A stretch of 64,000 nt of DNA from Candidatus Nitrosopumilus sp. (GTDB lineage Archaea > Thermoproteota > Nitrososphaeria > Nitrososphaerales > Nitrosopumilaceae). Location of the stretch: assembly GCA_003702525.1 (NCBI GenBank), contig REGJ01000003.1, positions 16,093-80,092 on the forward strand, given 5' to 3'. The notes beneath the pieces were generated by a model. The model saw nothing but the letters and a program-made list of their open reading frames with translations. It was not told the DNA's origin and searched no databases. The translations under genes were made by a program, and so were the position numbers. This document shows, piece after piece, positions 20,847 to 30,536 of this stretch (positions within the stretch are counted from its first letter, which is position 1; every line of letters starts with the position of its first letter).

Positions 20847-21758
20847 TTATTGTGCTTCCATTCTAGCAAGCCAATCATTATCGTTGTCGTCTTTTGGAGT
20901 CTCTGCGGTCACCTGTTGGGGTGGTTCTGGAAATGCAAATGTTACTTCAGATTCTGTTGGTGGTTCTGGTACAGGGGATGCACTTACCTCAATTGGTTCT
21001 GAAGGTGTTGTAACGGGTTCTGTTGGTGCTTCCGGAAGACTTGTTTGAACTACTTGTTGTGGTTCATTTGTCTCCAGATATGAAACGGCTGATTCTTGGA
21101 TGTCTGGTGTAGGAGGGGCTGTTATCTCTTGTACTTCTAATCCAAGGTCTGCAATTCTACTCTTAACATTTTCAATTTCTGCTACTTCGTGAGTTACATG
21201 CTCAATTACCTCAGTTGTGCATGATTTCACAGTTTCAAATGTTTCTTCAGAGATTTCATTGCTCTTGAATTGTACTTTTGCATCAAATGATAACATCTTT
21301 GCAGACTTCATTTGTTCATCTAGCTCAGTCAATCTTGCCTCAAGTTTGGCTTTGATTTCACTTTCTGTTTCATCCAATGATACAAGTTTTGACTTGTATT
21401 TTTCATGAATTATTTCTGCATCTTCTTTCATGTCATCATTTTCTGAAACAATATCAATCAAGGCCTTTAGACGACGTAGAGTTAGTTGTTTTTCACGAAT
21501 GAGTCTTTGAGAGTCGAGTCTCCATTTTGGAATAAAAATAACTACATCGCCTTGAACTACTAGTTGCTCATATTGGATTTGCTGTAATCCTTGAGAACCG
21601 CAGTCAACGCCAACGGATTGAATACTTCCGTCAATGTCAGTTATTGTTCCTGCGACTTTACCCATGAATGTTCCGTACATGTCTTTGACGTTTTTACCGA
21701 TTATCTCGATATCGTCTTGGGTCATGTGTGTAACTTTAGAGATATGTATAACCGACAA
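20847..21758 (-). CDS. cdvA: Cell division protein CdvA
   Basis: N-terminal PRC-barrel-like GTFMGKVAGTITDIDGSIQSVGVDCG, coiled coil, Pro/Thr-rich linker, C-terminal DNDWLARMEAQ. Confidence 0.85.
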   Translation of the reverse strand: MSVIHISKVTHMTQDDIEIIGKNVKDMYGTFMGKVAGTITDIDGSIQSVGVDCGSQGLQQIQYEQLVVQGDVVIFIPKWRLDSQRLIREKQLTLRRLKALIDIVSENDDMKEDAEIIHEKYKSKLVSLDETESEIKAKLEARLTELDEQMKSAKMLSFDAKVQFKSNEISEETFETVKSCTTEVIEHVTHEVAEIENVKSRIADLGLEVQEITAPPTPDIQESAVSYLETNEPQQVVQTSLPEAPTEPVTTPSEPIEVSASPVPEPPTESEVTFAFPEPPQQVTAETPKDDNDNDWLARMEAQ

Positions 21759-21858
21759 AGTGTAAGGAATCTTTTTAGTTTTAGTAAGATTATTTTTACT
21801 AACTTAAAATCCAGTCATTTTTAGTAATTTTAAAATTTAGAGGCTAATTAGTAGGCTC

Positions 21859-22152
21859 ATGATTCAAAGAGAAGAACTTGAACAGATTTTGAATTTTGTG
21901 TCAAGCAGATGGTCTGAAGTCGCTAAAGAAAAAGATAGTAAAGTTATGGAGAATTTGCCAAGTGATTTCTGGATGAACTCTGTTGGAGGGAAAACTGCCA
22001 ACAATGGTTTTTGGGTGACCACTTTGATGTACACTGAAAATGAAGCTGATGCAGCTGCATTCAAAGAAGTATTACTTAGATGGCAAGCAAAAGGTCAAGA
22101 AGGCAACAAAGACAAAGGTCCCGATCTAATTCAAATTGGAAAAAAGAAATAG
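21859..22152 (+). CDS. Conserved hypothetical protein
   Basis: ORF. Confidence 0.6.
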   Translation: MIQREELEQILNFVSSRWSEVAKEKDSKVMENLPSDFWMNSVGGKTANNGFWVTTLMYTENEADAAAFKEVLLRWQAKGQEGNKDKGPDLIQIGKKK

Positions 22153-22163
22153 ACTATTAATAA

Positions 22164-23801
22164 TTGAATTACTTGACACCATTATTGTCAGAATTTTCAG
22201 TTAAAGAAAAAAAGATTCTATCAGATCATTTTTCAAATACTGATGGCAATGTGTTTGCCATAATCACACCACAACAAGTTGATCGTGGTGCATTGATGTC
22301 AAGATATAGTAGAACAGATAAAAGTATGCGACGAATTTTTCTTGACGAATTTCTAAAAAACAAAAACAGGGGGGAGGAATTTTACAACAGAGTACTTTTA
22401 GAATATGGAGATGATTCAGTTGCAGAACTTGGTGAAGCACAAATTGCAATTGAAGGATTGTCAAACATTGCAGTAAAAAAAATTGAAGATAGAAGGATTG
22501 GATTATCATATTTAGAAAAATCATCAAGATATGTTGCATGGAACAAAAAGGAAAATGGAAAGTACAGATTTTACAGAGATCCAGAAATCATGAAATCAAA
22601 ATTTGCAGACTTGTATGAAGAGACATGTAATTTTTCATTTGATGTTTATTCAAGAAACATTGAACCGATGATAAATTATGTAAGAGAAAAATATCCAATT
22701 GAAAAATATAATTTTAAAGATTCTATAGATGGAAAAGAAAAATCATTTTCAAAATTGAAAAATGAAAGTGACATAAAATCTGCAAACATGATTTACAAAG
22801 GTTCAACAAAAGCCAAAGCATTAGATATTCTAAGAGGATTGTTACCGGCATCAACTTTAACCAATGTTGGCATCACAGGTAATGGCAGAGCATTTGAGTA
22901 TCTACTAACAGTTCTAGGCTCATCTGACCTCAAAGAAGAGCAAGATTTAGCCTCAAAAATCAAAAAAGAACTCGATAAAATTATCAAATCATTTGTTCGA
23001 AGAGCTGATGACAAACATGGAAAAGCATTTCAAAAATATCTCAGAGATGTAAAAAATAAATCAAGAATAATTTCAAATAAACAAATCAAATCAAATCCAA
23101 AGAAAGGGACAAGAACAAAACTAGTAGATTATGAGTCTGAAAAAACTGCAATTGATAAAATAATTACGAGTATAATGTATGAACAATCTCCTAGCACATC
23201 ATACCAAGATATTTTACAACAAGTCAAAAAAATGTCAATAAAAAATAAAACTAAAATCATTGATGAATTTGCAAAACTTCGAACAAATAGAAGACATAGA
23301 CCATCACGTGCATTTGAAAATGTCTACTATACATTTGATTTATACAATAACTTTGGAATGTTCAGAGATTTTCATAGACATAGAGCACTAACATTAGAAA
23401 GACAACTACTTACAACAGATCACGGATATAACATGCCAAATGAGATAAAGATTCTTGGAATCGAGAAGGATTTTAAAGATTGTATGAACAAAACAAAAGA
23501 AACATTTGATAAAATTAGTAAAAAATATCCTGAACAAGGACAATATGTTGTAAACTTTGCATACAATTATCCATACTTTATTAAATTCAATCTAAGAGAA
23601 GCATGTCATCTGTTAGAATTAAGAACAGTTCCTCAAGGACATGTAGATTACAGAAAAGTTGCACAGCAAATGTTTTTGCAAATCAACAAGGTACATCCAA
23701 ACTTGAGTAAAATTATGAAATTTGTGGATATGAAAGAATATGATTTGGAGAGATTTGAATCAGAGAAAAGAACAGAAGAAAAAAGAAAGAAGTTAAAATA
23801 G
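22164..23801 (+). CDS. Two-domain ThyX-like (FAD-dependent thymidylate synthase family) protein
   Basis: N-half [14 protein letters not shown] and C-half [19 protein letters not shown] each resemble part of the ThyX signature RHRxxSxNExSxRY. Confidence 0.75.
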   Translation: MNYLTPLLSEFSVKEKKILSDHFSNTDGNVFAIITPQQVDRGALMSRYSRTDKSMRRIFLDEFLKNKNRGEEFYNRVLLEYGDDSVAELGEAQIAIEGLSNIAVKKIEDRRIGLSYLEKSSRYVAWNKKENGKYRFYRDPEIMKSKFADLYEETCNFSFDVYSRNIEPMINYVREKYPIEKYNFKDSIDGKEKSFSKLKNESDIKSANMIYKGSTKAKALDILRGLLPASTLTNVGITGNGRAFEYLLTVLGSSDLKEEQDLASKIKKELDKIIKSFVRRADDKHGKAFQKYLRDVKNKSRIISNKQIKSNPKKGTRTKLVDYESEKTAIDKIITSIMYEQSPSTSYQDILQQVKKMSIKNKTKIIDEFAKLRTNRRHRPSRAFENVYYTFDLYNNFGMFRDFHRHRALTLERQLLTTDHGYNMPNEIKILGIEKDFKDCMNKTKETFDKISKKYPEQGQYVVNFAYNYPYFIKFNLREACHLLELRTVPQGHVDYRKVAQQMFLQINKVHPNLSKIMKFVDMKEYDLERFESEKRTEEKRKKLK

Positions 23802-23836
23802 AAAATATTCAAATAATTTTAAAGTGAAAATAAGAC

Positions 23837-24244
23837 ATGTCAGAGAAAGTTAGAAAATCACCAGAAGAATGGAAAGAGCAGTTAACGCCAGATCAATACG
23901 AAATTTGCATTAATCATGGAACAGAACCACCATTTTCAGGAAAATACAACAATACAAAACTAGAAGGCAAGTTCAAATGCACATGTTGTGGAGAAGAACT
24001 CTTCTCATCAGATGCAAAATTTGATTCAGGTTCAGGTTGGCCAAGTTTCTGGGAGCCAGTTTCAGAAGAAAAGATCGAATATATTTCAGATACATCATAT
24101 GGAATGGTAAGAACCGAAGTCAATTGCAATAAGTGTGGAGCACATTTAGGACATGTTTTTGATGATGGGCCCAAGCCTACAAACCAAAGATATTGTATCA
24201 ACTCTGTTTCATTACAACATGAAAAAGATGAAGAGGGTCAATAA
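23837..24244 (+). CDS. msrB: Peptide-methionine (R)-S-oxide reductase
   Basis: CTCCGEELFSSDAKFDSGSGWPSFWEP...CNKCGAHLGHVFDDGPKPTNQRYCINSVSL. Confidence 0.95.
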   Translation: MSEKVRKSPEEWKEQLTPDQYEICINHGTEPPFSGKYNNTKLEGKFKCTCCGEELFSSDAKFDSGSGWPSFWEPVSEEKIEYISDTSYGMVRTEVNCNKCGAHLGHVFDDGPKPTNQRYCINSVSLQHEKDEEGQ

Positions 24245-24336
24245 TTTCAAAAATTATTAATAAAACACATTTAATGATAAGAAAATCAAATGAAAAAGAA
24301 AATGAGCAACAATCATAGTAAAAGGAATGACGTAAT

Positions 24337-25347
24337 TTGAGAATAATATTATGTGGATTTGGTGTTGTTGGCCAAAGTTTAGTGAAATTATTTGAATCAA
24401 GAGCAGAGGATCTGTATGCAAAATATGGACTCAAGCCAAGAATAGTTGGAGTCTTTGATAGTAAAGGAAGTGCAGTAAACCCATCAGGGTTAGACTTGAA
24501 CAAACTCATCGAAGTCAAGAAAAAATTTGGAACGGTAAGAAATTATGCAGATACCAAAAATACAATGTCAGGCATTGATATGCTCAAAAATGTTGAAGCA
24601 GACGTTCTCATTGAAACTACTGCCAGCAATTACAAAGACGCAGAGCCAGGTATGACACACATTACAACTGCAATGAAAAAAGGAATGCATGTGATATCAG
24701 TAAACAAAGGGCCGCTTGCACTTGCATTTCCATCATTAATGGAGCTTGCAACATACAATCAAGTCATGTTCAAGTTTAGTGGAACCGTAGGTGGAGGAAC
24801 ACCAATTCTAGATTATGCAAAAAACAGCCTAAGTGGTGAAAGAATCACATCATTTGCAGGCATTTTGAATGGAACTACAAACTATATCCTAACTAATATG
24901 GCAACAGGGGTTTCATATGAAGACGCACTAAAAGACGCCCAGGACAAGGGATACGTCGAAGCAGATGAATCCCTAGATTTGGATGGTCTTGATGCTGCAG
25001 CCAAATTAGTAATTCTTGCAAATTGGATTATGGGAATGAAAGTTACATTGCCAGACATTAATTGTACAGGGATTCGTAAAGTTACAACAGAAGATATCAA
25101 AAAGGCAGAGAAAAATAATTGTGCAATAAAACTAATCGCATCATGCAATAAAGAACTAATTGTTGGACCAAAAGAGATTCCAAATGATGACCCACTTTGT
25201 GTAAATGGAACACTCAATGCAATTGCATTTACATCAGAGCATTCAGGCACACAAACAATCATTGGACGAGGTGCTGGAGGCATGGAAACTGCCAGTTCCA
25301 TTCTAAGAGATTTGCTAGACATTAGACAAGAGATTGCTAGAACTTGA
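24337..25347 (+). CDS. Homoserine dehydrogenase
   Basis: IILCGFGVVGQSLVKLF...VISVNKGPLA...GTVGGGTPILDYAKNSLSGERITSFAGILNGTTNYILT...DLDGLDAAAKLVILAN. Confidence 0.92.
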   Translation: MRIILCGFGVVGQSLVKLFESRAEDLYAKYGLKPRIVGVFDSKGSAVNPSGLDLNKLIEVKKKFGTVRNYADTKNTMSGIDMLKNVEADVLIETTASNYKDAEPGMTHITTAMKKGMHVISVNKGPLALAFPSLMELATYNQVMFKFSGTVGGGTPILDYAKNSLSGERITSFAGILNGTTNYILTNMATGVSYEDALKDAQDKGYVEADESLDLDGLDAAAKLVILANWIMGMKVTLPDINCTGIRKVTTEDIKKAEKNNCAIKLIASCNKELIVGPKEIPNDDPLCVNGTLNAIAFTSEHSGTQTIIGRGAGGMETASSILRDLLDIRQEIART

Positions 25348-25820
25348 AATCAAATTTAATTTCAAAGAGTGAGACATCTGCACTCTTAAAGACAGTTTCA
25401 GAACAATGGGGAATTGAATTTCCTAAAATAAAAAATCTCAAAGTACATCAGATTTTGGATGATGCACAAATCATTACAGGAAAAGGAATCAAAATTCTAA
25501 AAATCAATGATGATTACTTGCCATTTTTATCAGAAACAGAAACTCTAGAGAAATTTCCTAGTGTTACAGTAGATATGGGTGCAATCAAATTCATGTGCAA
25601 AGGTGCAAACTTGATGAGACCAGGAATTAGATCATTTACAGAATTTGAAAAAGACAAACTAGTTTGTATTGTTGAAGAATCACAACACAAGTTTTTGGCA
25701 GTAGGAAAATCAGTTATCTCAAGTCAAGAAGTAGAAAACATGGACAAGGGAGAAGTATTGAAAAACCTACATTACATTTCTGATAAATTCTGGGAGACTG
25801 GAAAAACGATTTATGATTAG
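25344..25820 (+). CDS. PUA domain RNA-binding protein (MCT-1/pre-PUA type)
   Basis: VTVDMGAIKFMCKGANLMRPGIRSFTEFEKDKLVCIVEESQHKFLAVG. Confidence 0.85.
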   Translation: MKSNLISKSETSALLKTVSEQWGIEFPKIKNLKVHQILDDAQIITGKGIKILKINDDYLPFLSETETLEKFPSVTVDMGAIKFMCKGANLMRPGIRSFTEFEKDKLVCIVEESQHKFLAVGKSVISSQEVENMDKGEVLKNLHYISDKFWETGKTIYD

Positions 25821-25829
25821 TTCTAAAGT

Positions 25830-26426
25830 CTATTTGATATCTTCTGTAAATTCTTCAGTGCCATCTTTGGTAATGACAAGAACATCTACACCATCACCAC
25901 TTGCAGAATCTCTAAGGGATGCTGCACGTACTGCACGTTTTGCTAAATCAATTGCCTCATCTTTAGTCATGTTTGGTTTGAATTGAGGATCAAGAACACC
26001 TAATGCCATCTCAGCACCAGTTCCAACTGCAGCATATTCATCTGGCAATACAGAACCTAGTGGGTCTAGAGTATACATAATTGGTTTATCAACAACACCA
26101 CCAACGATTACCTGAGTCAATAATGGGAAGTATCTTCTTTCATACATCATATTAGACATCATTTTGGCAACAGTATTTGGAGGAACATCTCTTTTCAACT
26201 CCATTTTTCGGATTTTAGCAAGGGCTGCAATTTGTAGGGATAAAATCTGCATATCGGCTACAAGACCAGCACATGTTGCTCCGACTTTGGGAGTAATAGG
26301 GAATGTCTTTTTTGTGGTTTTGCTTACGAGGAAGTTTCCAAATGCGATCCTTTTTTCGCTAGCAAAAACTACGCCACCATCAAAAGTAATTCCAACAGCA
26401 GTTGCTCCTGGCATATACATTGACAT
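25830..26426 (-). CDS. psmB: Proteasome beta subunit, predicted non-catalytic
   Basis: GATAVGITFDGGVVFASEKRIAFGNFLVSKTTKKTF...GTGAEMALGVLD...SASGDGVDVLVI; Thr1 position is Ala. Confidence 0.9.
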   Translation of the reverse strand: MSMYMPGATAVGITFDGGVVFASEKRIAFGNFLVSKTTKKTFPITPKVGATCAGLVADMQILSLQIAALAKIRKMELKRDVPPNTVAKMMSNMMYERRYFPLLTQVIVGGVVDKPIMYTLDPLGSVLPDEYAAVGTGAEMALGVLDPQFKPNMTKDEAIDLAKRAVRAASLRDSASGDGVDVLVITKDGTEEFTEDIK

Positions 26427-26522
26427 ATTTCAAATAATTTTGCAGCATAATAAAGGGCTTTCTACATTTTACGAACAAACCATAGGCAAGATAGTTATAC
26501 TAAAAAAAATTCGTATGAGGAT

Positions 26523-26939
26523 ATGACTACAGCCGAGATTAAAGGAAGTATTCTCAATGATGTAGTCTTTATGGGTTTAAGATCTGCAGTAGGAGTAATT
26601 TTCATACTTCATGGAATGATGAAATTTAATCCAGGCTTTGCAAATGCTTTGCCAAACATGGGATTACCACCAGAGATGCAAATTCCAATTGCACTTGCAG
26701 AAGTGGTACCAGGTATTTTGTTAATAATTGGAGTTCTCAGTAGATTTTCAGGAGCACTGCTTTCAATTGTTATGATTGGCGCAATCTTCCATGTGAAAGG
26801 AGCACAAAGCATGACAGGAGACGGAGGAGTAGAAATTGATGTGATTTTACTTGCTGCATCCCTAGTAATCATGATTGCAGGGCCAGGAAGGATATCACTA
26901 TCACAAGCAATCAAAAAAATTCCTAGGTGTATTCACTAG
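26523..26939 (+). CDS. DoxX family membrane protein
   Basis: RSAVGVIFILHGMMKFNP...LPPEMQIPIALAEVVPGILLIIGVLSRFSGALLSIVMIGAIFHVK. Confidence 0.85.
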   Translation: MTTAEIKGSILNDVVFMGLRSAVGVIFILHGMMKFNPGFANALPNMGLPPEMQIPIALAEVVPGILLIIGVLSRFSGALLSIVMIGAIFHVKGAQSMTGDGGVEIDVILLAASLVIMIAGPGRISLSQAIKKIPRCIH

Positions 26940-28291
26940 GATTTTCCAAAATTATCCATTATCAAACATGCACATTTTGTCATTTTCTTGAGTAAATCAA
27001 CTCGTGCAAATTCATTTGGAGAATGGATTCTTGCAAACATGTAGGTACTTCCAATTGCAATACAAGGAGCTTTTAGAAGTTCAACAAAGGGATACATAGG
27101 ACCAGTACCAGCATTAGAGACATTAAGAATAGATTTTCCAAATGATTTGTCAGCTGCTTTTTTTACTTGAGAAACAAATGGATTTGAAGAATTTGTTCTG
27201 GCTGCTGCTTCACCATGATAGACTTTGACTCCAATATCAGAGAATCCTTTTGATTTTAGATGTTTTTTCAAACGCTGAACTTGTTTTTTTGGGTCCATTT
27301 TAGGAACCAATCTAAAATCAATTTTGACTAGAGATTCAGAGGGAAGGACCGTTTTAGCACCATCACCAGTATAACCAGACACAAATCCTGCAATATTACA
27401 AGTAGCACCTCCAACTAGGGCCTTTTTTGCATCAATTCCTTTCTTATTTCCAACAAAAGATTTGATGCCAAACTCTTTTTTGAAATCATTTTCATCAAAT
27501 GGTTCACTTTGAATTAACTTCAAATCTTGTTTTGAGAAAGGAGTCACCTCCTTGTACCAATCTTTAATCAGTATCTTTCCATTAGAATCACGTAGAGAAT
27601 GAACTGCTTCAATTAATCTCCAAGCAGGGTTTTTGATCAATACTGCCAAACTAGAGTGAGCGTCTCGGATTGATTCTTTTACAGACAATTCAACAAAAAG
27701 TAATCCCTTCATTCCAAGTCCAATGATAGGTCTATTCTTTGCATCGACATAACCAAATTCCCAGATAACACCATCGCATGAAAATTTCTTTTGATATTTT
27801 TTTAGATAATCTTCAATGTGTGCGCTACCAGTCTCCTCTTCACCTTCAATTACAAATTTGATATTACATGGAACATCACCAGTTGTTTTCAGACATGCCT
27901 CAACTGCTTTGATTCGAGTGATTAGTTCACCTTTATCATCAGTTGCACCACGTCCAAAGATTTTGTTCCCCTTTCTTGTCCCACTAAATGGCGGAGAGTT
28001 CCATAAATCAAATGGTTCAGCTGGTTGGACATCATAATGATTGTAAAACAACAGAGTTTTGTTTGGGTTTTGTTTTGATTTTACTTCACCATATACAATA
28101 GGAGCAACACCTTTTTTCAATCGCAGAAGTTCAGATTTTACCCCAGATTTTTTTAATAATTTTTGGACTAGTTTTGCACATTCTTCAATCCCTTCGTTTT
28201 TTGCTGAAACACTAGGCTGTCTAATCAACATTTGAAGATCTGAAATCAAATCTTCCATGTGAGCATCAACATGTTTTAGAGGATTCATCAT
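26936..28291 (-). CDS. M20 family peptidase (dipeptidase-like)
   Basis: LLFYNHYDVQPAEPFDLWNSPPFSG...GRGATDDKGEL...IEGEEETGS. Confidence 0.9.
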   Translation of the reverse strand: MMNPLKHVDAHMEDLISDLQMLIRQPSVSAKNEGIEECAKLVQKLLKKSGVKSELLRLKKGVAPIVYGEVKSKQNPNKTLLFYNHYDVQPAEPFDLWNSPPFSGTRKGNKIFGRGATDDKGELITRIKAVEACLKTTGDVPCNIKFVIEGEEETGSAHIEDYLKKYQKKFSCDGVIWEFGYVDAKNRPIIGLGMKGLLFVELSVKESIRDAHSSLAVLIKNPAWRLIEAVHSLRDSNGKILIKDWYKEVTPFSKQDLKLIQSEPFDENDFKKEFGIKSFVGNKKGIDAKKALVGGATCNIAGFVSGYTGDGAKTVLPSESLVKIDFRLVPKMDPKKQVQRLKKHLKSKGFSDIGVKVYHGEAAARTNSSNPFVSQVKKAADKSFGKSILNVSNAGTGPMYPFVELLKAPCIAIGSTYMFARIHSPNEFARVDLLKKMTKCACLIMDNFGKS

Positions 28292-28292
28292 A

Positions 28293-29156
28293 TCACACTA
28301 TTTTATCAAAGGGCTTCATGACAATAGGAATCTCAGGTAAGAGATCCATCGAAGTCATGTGTAATCCTAATTTCTTTTGGACTGCTTTTCCTGCCAATCC
28401 ATTAATGAATGCAGCAGCTGCTGCAGATTCTAAGGGTTTTCTGTTTTTAGATAATATTCCTGCAACCAATCCAGACAATACATCGCCAGTTCCACCAACA
28501 GTCATTGCAGGGATTTTTTTCTCATAAAGATAGGTAGAACTTCCATTAGAGATAACGTCAGTTGGACCCTTGAGCAAAACTGTGATTCCAAATTCTTTTG
28601 CTTTTTCTTCCACTAGTTTGATTCGTTCATTTTTAGAATTTGAAGGAGCTTGTCCAAATAATCTCTTAAACTCACCAGCATGAGGAGTAACTACCACATT
28701 CTTGTTTGCTAATAACGGTAAGACTTCTGGAATTAGGGCACTTGCATCAAGTGACAATCTAACATCCCTATCTAAAAGAGATTTTACAAGATGTAAAAGT
28801 GCATTTTTTTCTTGAATAGCAAGACCCATTCCAATTGTTGCCGAATCAAGTTTTCTTGGTAATGCACCTAAGAGTTTGTTTACAGCACCACGTGTTAATT
28901 TTTGATCAACTAGAGGAATTACAATAAGATTTGGAGAAACAGAGCGAGTAGATGCTACATTGATTTTTGGAACAGAAGTGTAAACTAGATCAGTACCAGA
29001 GCGCAGTGCTGCAATTGAGGATAATATTGGAGCACCATGGTAAATGTAACTGCCACCAACAACTAGAACAATACCATTCTCGCCTTTTCGGGATTTAGAT
29101 TTTCTAGCAGGAATGAATTTTTTTACAAGTGTAGTTGTGATTGTTTTTCGTGCCAA
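28293..29156 (-). CDS. nnrD: ADP/ATP-dependent NAD(P)H-hydrate dehydratase
   Basis: GIVLVVGGSYIYHGAPILSSIAALRSGTDLVY...VVTPHAGEFKRLFG...VLLKGPTDVI...GGTGDVLSGLVAGIL. Confidence 0.9.
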   Translation of the reverse strand: MARKTITTTLVKKFIPARKSKSRKGENGIVLVVGGSYIYHGAPILSSIAALRSGTDLVYTSVPKINVASTRSVSPNLIVIPLVDQKLTRGAVNKLLGALPRKLDSATIGMGLAIQEKNALLHLVKSLLDRDVRLSLDASALIPEVLPLLANKNVVVTPHAGEFKRLFGQAPSNSKNERIKLVEEKAKEFGITVLLKGPTDVISNGSSTYLYEKKIPAMTVGGTGDVLSGLVAGILSKNRKPLESAAAAAFINGLAGKAVQKKLGLHMTSMDLLPEIPIVMKPFDKIV

Positions 29157-29201
29157 TATAATATACCTCTAAAGAATAGATGAATAAATCTTGTTTTAAG
29201 A

Positions 29202-30077
29202 TTAAGAGGCTTTCTTGCTTGTTTTCTTGGTAGTTTTCTTTGTTGTCTTCTTGCTGGTTTTAGATGTGCTAGTTTTTGAGGAAGATTTCTTTGTCTCCCT
29301 TCCAAAAAATGCCTTTCTTGCAAAGCAAAGGTATGTAGTATGACCTATTCCTTGAAATGAATGTCTTGTTTTTCCTTCACGAGCTTCAATTGTTCTCAAA
29401 ATATGTTCAGTGGATTCAATATCAGTAAACTCATTTTCAACTAGAGCCATAGTTAGTTTCTCTAATTGGTTCATTGTAGGACATATTGCAAAGATAGAAC
29501 CACTTCCCTTGAGCATCTCTCGTACCTGTGGAATTACTACCCAAGGATCACCAAGATCAATTAATGCAACATCCATGTCTTTGAATGGCATCTTCTTTGC
29601 AGTTTTCAAATCTTGATTGTGTTGTGTTACATATTTTGAAACTCCAGCCTTTTCAATATTTTTTGCTGCAATCTTCATGAAATTTTCATCAACATCAAAA
29701 GTGTAAACGTGTCCACGTGGTTTTACAATACTTGCAACACATGAAGTAAGTGATCCACTACCAGTTCCAATTTCTAGAATTTTTTGACCACTTTCAATTC
29801 CGGCTCTTGCAATAATGTAACCAATATCTTTAGGATAAACGATCTGAGTTCCATGTTGGATTTTCATTACATAGTCATACATTGTAGGTTTGAGAAGATA
29901 GACATACTTGTCCTTGTTTGTGGTTAATCTTGAACCATATTCTTTTCCAATAGCATCAGAGTGTTTGATGACTCCAATATGAGTATGAAGGGAATCCTTT
30001 TTTGAAATTTTAACAAGCCATTTTTTTGAATGATTAAAGTAGAATAACACAGATGAGTTTTGCTTAATTTTATCCAT
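29202..30077 (-). CDS. tRNA (adenine-N1)-methyltransferase, TrmI-like, with Lys/Thr/Ser-rich tail
   Basis: QIVYPKDIGYIIARAGIESGQKILEIGTGSGSLTSCVA...DVALIDLGDPW...TRHSFQGIGHTTYL; tail KKSSSKTSTSKTSKKTTKKTTKKTSKKAS. Confidence 0.9.
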   Translation of the reverse strand: MDKIKQNSSVLFYFNHSKKWLVKISKKDSLHTHIGVIKHSDAIGKEYGSRLTTNKDKYVYLLKPTMYDYVMKIQHGTQIVYPKDIGYIIARAGIESGQKILEIGTGSGSLTSCVASIVKPRGHVYTFDVDENFMKIAAKNIEKAGVSKYVTQHNQDLKTAKKMPFKDMDVALIDLGDPWVVIPQVREMLKGSGSIFAICPTMNQLEKLTMALVENEFTDIESTEHILRTIEAREGKTRHSFQGIGHTTYLCFARKAFFGRETKKSSSKTSTSKTSKKTTKKTTKKTSKKAS

Positions 30078-30151
30078 GAATTCTGCTAAAAAATTTTAGA
30101 TAAGAACCTATGGTTTGATAGAACAAGGACTACGCTTAAGTTCACAAATAG

Positions 30152-30283
30152 ATGAGAAAAATTATGGATCTTAATGAATTACATCAAATGGAGATTGATT
30201 CACTTCGAGACGAAAACATAGAATTAAGAAAAAAAGTTCAAGAACTTGAGGCTAAAATAAAAGAATTAGAGAGTAAAAATTGA
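30152..30283 (+). CDS. Short coiled-coil peptide MRKIMDLNELHQMEIDSLRDENIELRKKVQELEAKIKELESKN
   Basis: 43-aa leucine-heptad ORF read by hand; stop overlaps the TTG start of the next ORF. Confidence 0.55.
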   Translation: MRKIMDLNELHQMEIDSLRDENIELRKKVQELEAKIKELESKN

Positions 30284-30468
30284 ATTTTAATTGTGTGTTT
30301 CCAGAATGTAATTTCAAAGAAAATAATATCGAAGAAGAAGAGTTTCTAGAACATTTGCGAGAAGAACATCATAGGGAATTGCTATCGATTTCAGAAAAAG
30401 AAGAAATTCCAATTAACATGGCTGAAATGATAACAATATCAAACTCCAAAGTGTTTATCAATTCATGA
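30280..30468 (+). CDS. Small C2H2-like zinc-finger protein
   Basis: CVFPECNFKENNIEEEEFLEHLREEHHREL: C-x4-C-x12-H-x(4-5)-H. Confidence 0.65.
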   Translation: MNFNCVFPECNFKENNIEEEEFLEHLREEHHRELLSISEKEEIPINMAEMITISNSKVFINS

Positions 30469-30536
30469 CTAATGCAAAATTAGCATTAGGTGAGAATCAA
30501 GATCATTGTTAAATATCATTTTGACGTACATTACGT

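Noticed and set aside
29123-29323. ORF 66 aa on - strand
   Set aside because: Overlaps the TrmI tail and nnrD start in another frame; basic low-complexity artefact.
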